From positions 1 to 9,630 of the forward strand of contig SXWG01000128.1 in assembly GCA_005789925.1 (NCBI GenBank): a stretch of 9,630 bases of DNA, given 5' to 3'. The position numbers and the translations under genes are program-made. Each line of letters begins with the position of its first letter. The stretch's first letter is position 1. Positions 5,672-9,630 of the stretch are shown piece by piece. The notes under the pieces were generated by a model. It saw only the letters and a program-made list of their open reading frames with translations. It was not told where the DNA came from and searched no databases. This DNA comes from Actinomycetota bacterium. GTDB lineage: Bacteria; Actinomycetota; Acidimicrobiia; Acidimicrobiales; Ilumatobacteraceae.

Positions 5672-6421
5672 GTGAACGGTTCCTTCCAGTCAGGCGGATT
5701 CACGCTCGCAAGGCACCTTGCAGTTCCCGTCGGTGAACGTAAGAACCCTCCGGGAATCATCATGTGTCATGGGTTCCCCATCGGCCCGCTCGATGCACGG
5801 CAATCGGCACTCACGTTTCCCGAGTTGATGGACCGCATGGCACATGATCTCGGGGTAGCGGCACTCACGTTCACTTTTCGCGGTTGTGGAACCAGCACCG
5901 GAGATTTTTCATTGCAGGGTTGGGTGGACGACTTGCGTGCAGCAATCGACCATCTCGAGGCAGAAGTGTCGCCATCTCGCATGTGGTTGGTGGGAACGAA
6001 CACCGGCGGCTCGCTTGCGATTTGTGTGGCAGCCGATGATCCGCGCATCGCAGGGTGTGCCGTGCTCGGACCACGTGCTGACTTTGACGACTGGGCGGCG
6101 CAACCGCGTCGTTTTCTCGAGCATGCGCGCGAAATCGGTGCGGTACGAACGGTTGGTTTTCCTGCGAACTTCGAAGAGTGGAGTCGTGAGCTTCGCCGAT
6201 TCCGACCGACCGATGCCGCACGTCGACTTGCTCCGCGACCGCTACTTGTCATGCACGGTGAAGACGATGAAAGCGTGCCCGTCGCTGACTCGCGGCTCCT
6301 TGCCGAGACTCACGGTTCAGCGGAGTTGCGCGTCGTCGCCGGTGCTGGTCATCAATTGCGTCATGACCCGCGGTCAATTGCCGTGTTGATGGGTTGGCTC
6401 GACCGCCAGATTCACGCCTGA
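5672..6421 (+). CDS. Alpha/beta hydrolase-fold protein with Asn at the nucleophile position, 249 aa
   Basis: The fold markers are in order: oxyanion region CHGFPIGP (32-39), TFRGCGTSTGDF (68-79), nucleophile elbow VGTNTGGS (107-114), and acid HGEDDESVP (195-203), probably Asp199, then GAGHQ with His227. In the Gly-x-Nuc-x-Gly elbow the nucleophile is Asn110, coded AAC, which is one base from the Ser codon AGC. The rest of the triad is kept, so the gene is not simply decaying: it is full length with no stop or frameshift. It may be a non-hydrolytic binding protein, a lyase-like enzyme, or a member of a family that lacks Ser; I cannot tell. The length is typical of small esterase-like members. 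The GTG start at 5672 is the best-placed start; its ribosome site is weak and sits in an inverted repeat. It converges with galE, overlapping it by ten bases. Confidence 0.85.
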   Translation: MNGSFQSGGFTLARHLAVPVGERKNPPGIIMCHGFPIGPLDARQSALTFPELMDRMAHDLGVAALTFTFRGCGTSTGDFSLQGWVDDLRAAIDHLEAEVSPSRMWLVGTNTGGSLAICVAADDPRIAGCAVLGPRADFDDWAAQPRRFLEHAREIGAVRTVGFPANFEEWSRELRRFRPTDAARRLAPRPLLVMHGEDDESVPVADSRLLAETHGSAELRVVAGAGHQLRHDPRSIAVLMGWLDRQIHA

Positions 6422-7404
6422 GATGCGGCGTGGCCGTGCGGATGTGCGCTGTGCCATGCGAACGCAGACGCGATGATGTCATCGAGTAATCGACGTGATG
6501 TCCAGCCGAGGACACGCTCTGCCTTGCTCGCATTCGCAAAGTAACGCGCTGGGTCGCCCGCTCGACGAGGTGCGATGTCGTAGGGAACTGCACGTCCGGT
6601 GACGCGTTCGGTCGTCGAGATGATGTCCATCACCGATGTGCCGACGCCAGTGCCGACGTTGCAGATCATCGTGTCGCCACCGCCGCGTAGGTACTGAAGC
6701 GCAGCGACATGAGACTCAGCCAGATCTTCGACGTGTATGTAGTCACGAATGCCCGTGCCATCAGGAGTGGAGTAGTCGTTGCCGAACACCTTCAACGCCG
6801 GCGCGAATCCGAGAAGTGCCTTCATGACGTGCGGGACGAGGTTCTGCGAATAGCGCCAATCTTCGCCAAGCGTGCCGTCACTCGCGGCGCCGGCAGCATT
6901 GAAATAACGCAAGCTGACACTGCGCAGATTTCTCGTCGCGGAGTACCACTCAAGAATTTGCTCGGTCATGCGTTTGGTGGCGGCGTAGACGCTCTCGCAA
7001 CGAACCTCAGCATCTTCGGTCACCGGAACGATGTCGGGGTCGCCGTAGATGGCAGCTGTCGATGAGAACACGACATTTTCGACCCCTGCAGAGACCACAG
7101 CCGCGATGAGCGAATGGGTGCCCGCGACGTTGTTGTCGAAGTATTTCGTCGGGTTCTGCATCGACTCGCCGACGGCCTTGTAAGCCGCGAAGTGAACGAC
7201 ATCGGACACTTTGTGCTCACGACACACTCGTGTCACCAGGTCACTGTCGGCGATGTTTCCCACGACAAGCGGAACGTCGTTGACGGCAGCACGATGTCCG
7301 AGTTCAAGGCTGTCCAGGACGACGACCCCAAAACCACGTTCGACGAGCAACCGAGTGGTGATTGATCCGATGTAGCCGGCTCCACCGGTGACGAGGACTG
7401 TCAT
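6412..7404 (-). CDS. galE: UDP-glucose 4-epimerase
   Basis: This enzyme interconverts UDP-glucose and UDP-galactose with tightly bound NAD+, feeding galactose use and cell-surface glycans. It is an extended short-chain dehydrogenase. The NAD site GGAGYIGS is at 7-14, and the family segment HFAAYKAVGES at 71-81. The catalytic Ser-Tyr-Lys lie in VFSSTAAIYG (112-121) and Y140-A-A-T-K144. YFNAAGA (167-173) and FGNDYSTPDGTGIRDYIHVEDLA (207-229) mark it as GalE rather than a generic epimerase. The full length of 330 aa fits the family. It lies 12 bases after the HhH-GPD gene and probably shares its transcript; no strong ribosome-binding site is seen before the ATG at 7404. Its 3' end overlaps the opposing hydrolase gene by ten bases. 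Confidence 0.95.
   Translation of the reverse strand: MTVLVTGGAGYIGSITTRLLVERGFGVVVLDSLELGHRAAVNDVPLVVGNIADSDLVTRVCREHKVSDVVHFAAYKAVGESMQNPTKYFDNNVAGTHSLIAAVVSAGVENVVFSSTAAIYGDPDIVPVTEDAEVRCESVYAATKRMTEQILEWYSATRNLRSVSLRYFNAAGAASDGTLGEDWRYSQNLVPHVMKALLGFAPALKVFGNDYSTPDGTGIRDYIHVEDLAESHVAALQYLRGGGDTMICNVGTGVGTSVMDIISTTERVTGRAVPYDIAPRRAGDPARYFANASKAERVLGWTSRRLLDDIIASAFAWHSAHPHGHAASQA
6413..6432. terminator. Hairpin over the convergent stop codons of the hydrolase gene and galE
   Basis: CACGCC (6413-6418) and GGCGTG (6427-6432) are perfect inverted repeats with an 8-base loop, which holds the plus-strand stop TGA (6419-6421). The galE stop (6412-6414) lies at the left arm. It could act as a bidirectional terminator at a junction with no spacer. 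The stem is short and there is no T-run, so this is tentative. Confidence 0.35.
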
Positions 7405-7416
7405 CGGTGAACGACG

Positions 7417-8004
7417 CTACCGGAGTGGCTTGTCGCGCTTGTCGACCCCAGCTGCCTTCTGGGCTTTCTTTGTCGCTCGTACTTTCAACAACGCGTCATG
7501 TGAGTCGATGTCGGCGATGCTCCGCGGCACATTGTCTCCGAATTCGCCTGCGGCATGTTTCCATCCGCGAGGTCGGACGCCAATGCGCTTACCGAGCAGT
7601 GCGATGAAGATCTGGGCCTTCTCGTCGCCGTAGCCGGGCAGAGTGCGCAACCGTTGGTACAACTGCTCGGCGGTGGTGACGTCAGCCCAGATGTTCTCCG
7701 CCTTGCCTTTGTAGTCACGCACGATGATCGCGCACATGCCTTGGATTCGCTTTGCCATTGCGGCGGGGAAGCGATGAATCGCAGGCTTCTCTAGACACAC
7801 CTGCAAGAACTCGTCGGGGTCCATCTCGGCGATGCGTTTGGCGTTCAGATGTCCGAGGCGTTTTTTCAGGGTTGGACCGCCGTTGAAGGCCCACTCCATC
7901 GGGACTTGCTGGTCGAGCAACATGCCGATCATCAACGCGAGCCCGTTGTTGTTCAAGAAAGTGTCAGACTTTGGGTCACCGGTGACGTACAACGTTCCAC
8001 TCAT
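7417..8004 (-). CDS. HhH-GPD-type base-excision-repair-like protein (uncharacterised, TIGR03252 type), 195 aa
   Basis: It resembles the helix-hairpin-helix glycosylase superfamily. LALMIGMLLDQQVPMEWAF (22-40) corresponds to the N-terminal 'L-x-Q-Q' helix of AlkA/Nth-like proteins. The DNA-binding hairpin is LPGYGDEKA (122-130). In true glycosylases of the Nth/MutY/AlkA type a catalytic Asp follows about 16 residues after the hairpin; here the stretch reads GKRIGVRPRGWKH (138-150), and I find no Asp there. No iron-sulfur Cys cluster is present. It is smaller than Nth (~211 aa) and ends with a Lys/Arg-rich tail (174-195). I assign it to the actinobacterial uncharacterised HhH-GPD family from memory of its pattern. 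DNA binding is likely; base removal is unproven. The ATG at 8004 has GAAGGA (8015-8020) ten bases upstream, within the end of aceE, and the gap to aceE is six bases. Confidence 0.85.
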   Translation of the reverse strand: MSGTLYVTGDPKSDTFLNNNGLALMIGMLLDQQVPMEWAFNGGPTLKKRLGHLNAKRIAEMDPDEFLQVCLEKPAIHRFPAAMAKRIQGMCAIIVRDYKGKAENIWADVTTAEQLYQRLRTLPGYGDEKAQIFIALLGKRIGVRPRGWKHAAGEFGDNVPRSIADIDSHDALLKVRATKKAQKAAGVDKRDKPLR

Positions 8005-8010
8005 GCCTGG

Positions 8011-9630
8011 TCAGTCCTTCGTGAGGCCGTGGGGTAATTCAGGGTCGATGCCGAAGTCTGCGATTGCTTTCGCAACTGTGTCGCGTGTGATGCCATGACT
8101 GCCGACGAGTGTCGTGAGCACGGCAATGACGACATGCGCCGCATCGGTCTCGAAGAAGCGTCTGAGTGACTCACGCGTGTCGCTTCGGCCCATGCCGTCG
8201 GTTCCGAGCGCTAGGTACGTGCGACCGGGCAGATACGGCGACACTTGGTCGGCAATCACGCGCATGAAATCGGTGACGGCCACGATCGGCGCGGTGCCGA
8301 CAGCGAACGCTTGCTGCACGCGCGCAACTCGAGGATTCTCGAGCGGATGCAGTCTGTTCCACCGCTCGACTTCCATGGCCTCGTCACGCAGTGTCTTGAA
8401 TGACGTCGCGGAGAACAAGTTCACGTCGATGCCATACGACCCACGCAAGATACGGGCCGCCTCATGTGCTGCTCCGAACGCACTTCCAGAGAACACGATC
8501 GATGCATGTGTGGCGCCAGACTCAGATTTCTTCCATTCGTACAGTCCACTGACGATGTCTGCGTCAGTCACGTGCGACGGTCGGGCCGGCATGACCATGT
8601 TCTCGTTGTAAAGAGTGAGGTAATAGAAGACGTCCTCAGGCATCGCGCCGTACATGTGGTCGATGCCGTGCTTGATGATCGCGGCGACTTCGTAGGCGAA
8701 CGACGGATCGTATGCGCGACATGCCGGGATGGCCGACGCCAACAGATGGCTATGGCCATCTTGGTGTTGCAGTCCTTCGCCGAGAAGTGTGGTGCGACCG
8801 GCCGTGGCTCCGAGCAAGAAACCTCGGGTACGTGAGTCTGCTGCTTGCCACACGAGGTCGCCCGTGCGTTGCATTCCGAACCTCGAATAGAATATGTAGA
8901 ATGGCACCATCGGTACGCCTCTCACTGCGTAGCTTGTGCCGGCTGCGATGAAGCTGCTCATCGAGCCAGCTTCGGTGATTCCTTCCTCGAGGATGCGTCC
9001 CTTCGCAGATTCGGTGTACGACAACAGCAGGTCGTGGTCGACGGGCTCGTACTTCTGTCCATGAGCGGCATAAATCTTGTGGTCACGGAAGAGTGAGTCC
9101 ATGCCGAACGTGCGAGCCTCATCCGGAACGATCGGTACGACACGATCACCGAACTTTTCGTCTCGAAGCAGATTTCGAAGAAGACGGGTGAACCCCATCG
9201 TCGTGCTGACCGCTTGCTCTCCCGAACCGGCGTCGAACTCGGTGAACACCTCGGCACTTGGCAGCGTCAGCGGACGGCGCGTGCGGGTGATGCGCCGCGG
9301 TAGGTATCCGCCGAGTGCACGTCGCCGCTCTTGCATGTATTGGTATTCGACCGAATCTTCAGGTGGCCTGTAGTAGGGCGGATCTTCGGCTTCGATCGCT
9401 TCATCAGGAATCTCGTTCTCGAGATGAAGGCGCTCGCGCAAACGACGCAACTGCTCGGCGTTCATCTTCTTGATCTGGTGCGTCGCGTTTCGACCTTCGA
9501 TGTCAGAACCGAGGGTCCATCCCTTGATGGTCTTGCACAAGATGACCGTCGGACGCCCGGAACCGAGGTTCTCGACTGCGGCGCGATATGCGGCGTACAA
9601 CTTGCGATAGTCGTGACCGCCACGGGGCAA
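8011..9630 (-). CDS. aceE: Pyruvate dehydrogenase E1 component (homodimeric AceE), C-terminal part
   Basis: This is the thiamine-diphosphate enzyme that decarboxylates pyruvate and hands the acetyl group to the lipoyl E2 of the pyruvate dehydrogenase complex, in the cytoplasm. About the last 540 of the usual ~900 residues are present; the frame is open at the right edge, and the TTG there encodes Leu (L-PRGGHDYRKLY) and is not a start. In fragment numbering, KTIKGWTLGSDIEG and NATHQIKKM contain His51 (E. coli His407 region). EEGITEAG holds Glu220 (E. coli Glu571, which activates the cofactor), and EGLQHQDGHSH holds His289 (E. coli His640). Residues ~140-330 form the pyrimidine-binding domain and ~340-530 the C-terminal domain. 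All catalytic residues visible are kept. It leads a tight minus-strand group with the HhH-GPD gene and galE. Confidence 0.96.
   Translation of the reverse strand: MPRGGHDYRKLYAAYRAAVENLGSGRPTVILCKTIKGWTLGSDIEGRNATHQIKKMNAEQLRRLRERLHLENEIPDEAIEAEDPPYYRPPEDSVEYQYMQERRRALGGYLPRRITRTRRPLTLPSAEVFTEFDAGSGEQAVSTTMGFTRLLRNLLRDEKFGDRVVPIVPDEARTFGMDSLFRDHKIYAAHGQKYEPVDHDLLLSYTESAKGRILEEGITEAGSMSSFIAAGTSYAVRGVPMVPFYIFYSRFGMQRTGDLVWQAADSRTRGFLLGATAGRTTLLGEGLQHQDGHSHLLASAIPACRAYDPSFAYEVAAIIKHGIDHMYGAMPEDVFYYLTLYNENMVMPARPSHVTDADIVSGLYEWKKSESGATHASIVFSGSAFGAAHEAARILRGSYGIDVNLFSATSFKTLRDEAMEVERWNRLHPLENPRVARVQQAFAVGTAPIVAVTDFMRVIADQVSPYLPGRTYLALGTDGMGRSDTRESLRRFFETDAAHVVIAVLTTLVGSHGITRDTVAKAIADFGIDPELPHGLTKD

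Noticed and set aside
5767..6252. Minus-strand open frame of 161 codons within the hydrolase gene
   Set aside because: Ser/Arg/Ala-rich shadow of a well-supported alpha/beta hydrolase on the other strand.
9628..9630. TTG at the right edge as a start of aceE
   Set aside because: It is a Leu codon inside the conserved RGGHDY region; the enzyme is normally ~900 residues, so the gene continues beyond the window.
1..9630. CRISPR arrays, insertion sequences, tRNA or rRNA genes, phage or defence genes
   Set aside because: No regularly spaced repeats, no transposase-like protein, no cloverleaf or rRNA-like sequence was found on either strand; the content is metabolic and housekeeping.

Overview
The window looks like an ordinary chromosomal stretch from an actinobacterium. 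It is moderately GC-rich (judged by eye), with many GTG/TTG-type starts and tightly packed genes. Lineage clues are an AceE-type homodimeric pyruvate dehydrogenase, a mycothiol-isomerase-type DinB-fold protein, a DsbA-fold protein resembling mycobacterial Rv2466c, and an HhH-GPD protein of an actinobacterial uncharacterised type. The codon style would suit an acidimicrobial relative, but I cannot prove that from 9.6 kb. I see no insertion sequence, phage gene, CRISPR array, rRNA or tRNA, and no gene-free stretch longer than about 90 bases.

Layout. (1) Positions 2-1040, plus strand: the 3' end of an acyl-CoA dehydrogenase gene, then a small membrane-anchored protein of unknown function. (2) Positions 1056-5315, minus strand: read in transcription order, a DsbA-fold mycothiol-linked oxidoreductase-like protein, a mycothiol-dependent-isomerase-type protein, a degenerate glycosyltransferase-2-like protein, and a 630-aa HAD-type protein like COG5610. 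The last two overlap by 4 bases (GTGA), so they are very likely translated together. (3) Positions 5316-5398: a divergent promoter region with a perfect 6-6-6 palindrome. (4) Positions 5399-6421, plus strand: a 74-aa unknown protein, then an alpha/beta hydrolase whose nucleophile position is Asn instead of Ser. (5) Positions 6412-9630, minus strand: the C-terminal 540 codons or so of pyruvate dehydrogenase E1 (aceE), an HhH-GPD repair-like protein without an obvious catalytic Asp, and UDP-glucose 4-epimerase (galE), separated by only 6 and 12 bases.

How the genes may work together. The minus-strand block 5315-3762 points to mycothiol or thiol chemistry on small molecules. The coupled pair 3709-1056 points to a glycan-related task, because COG5610-type proteins are usually met in polysaccharide or glycosylation loci. 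The aceE group is central carbon metabolism with a repair-like passenger and a sugar-nucleotide epimerase. Both convergent gene junctions (1040/1056 and 6421/6412) carry a hairpin built over the stop codons, which may serve as a compact terminator.

No complete new system is evident. The most unusual items are several enzyme-like proteins with replaced key residues (alpha/beta hydrolase Ser to Asn, GT2-like DxD to TPG, thioredoxin-fold CxxC to CPYA, HhH-GPD without Asp). Also notable are the palindrome between the divergent genes, a tandem 15-bp repeat upstream of the isomerase-like gene, and a sharp codon-composition seam inside the acyl-CoA dehydrogenase gene near position 230.
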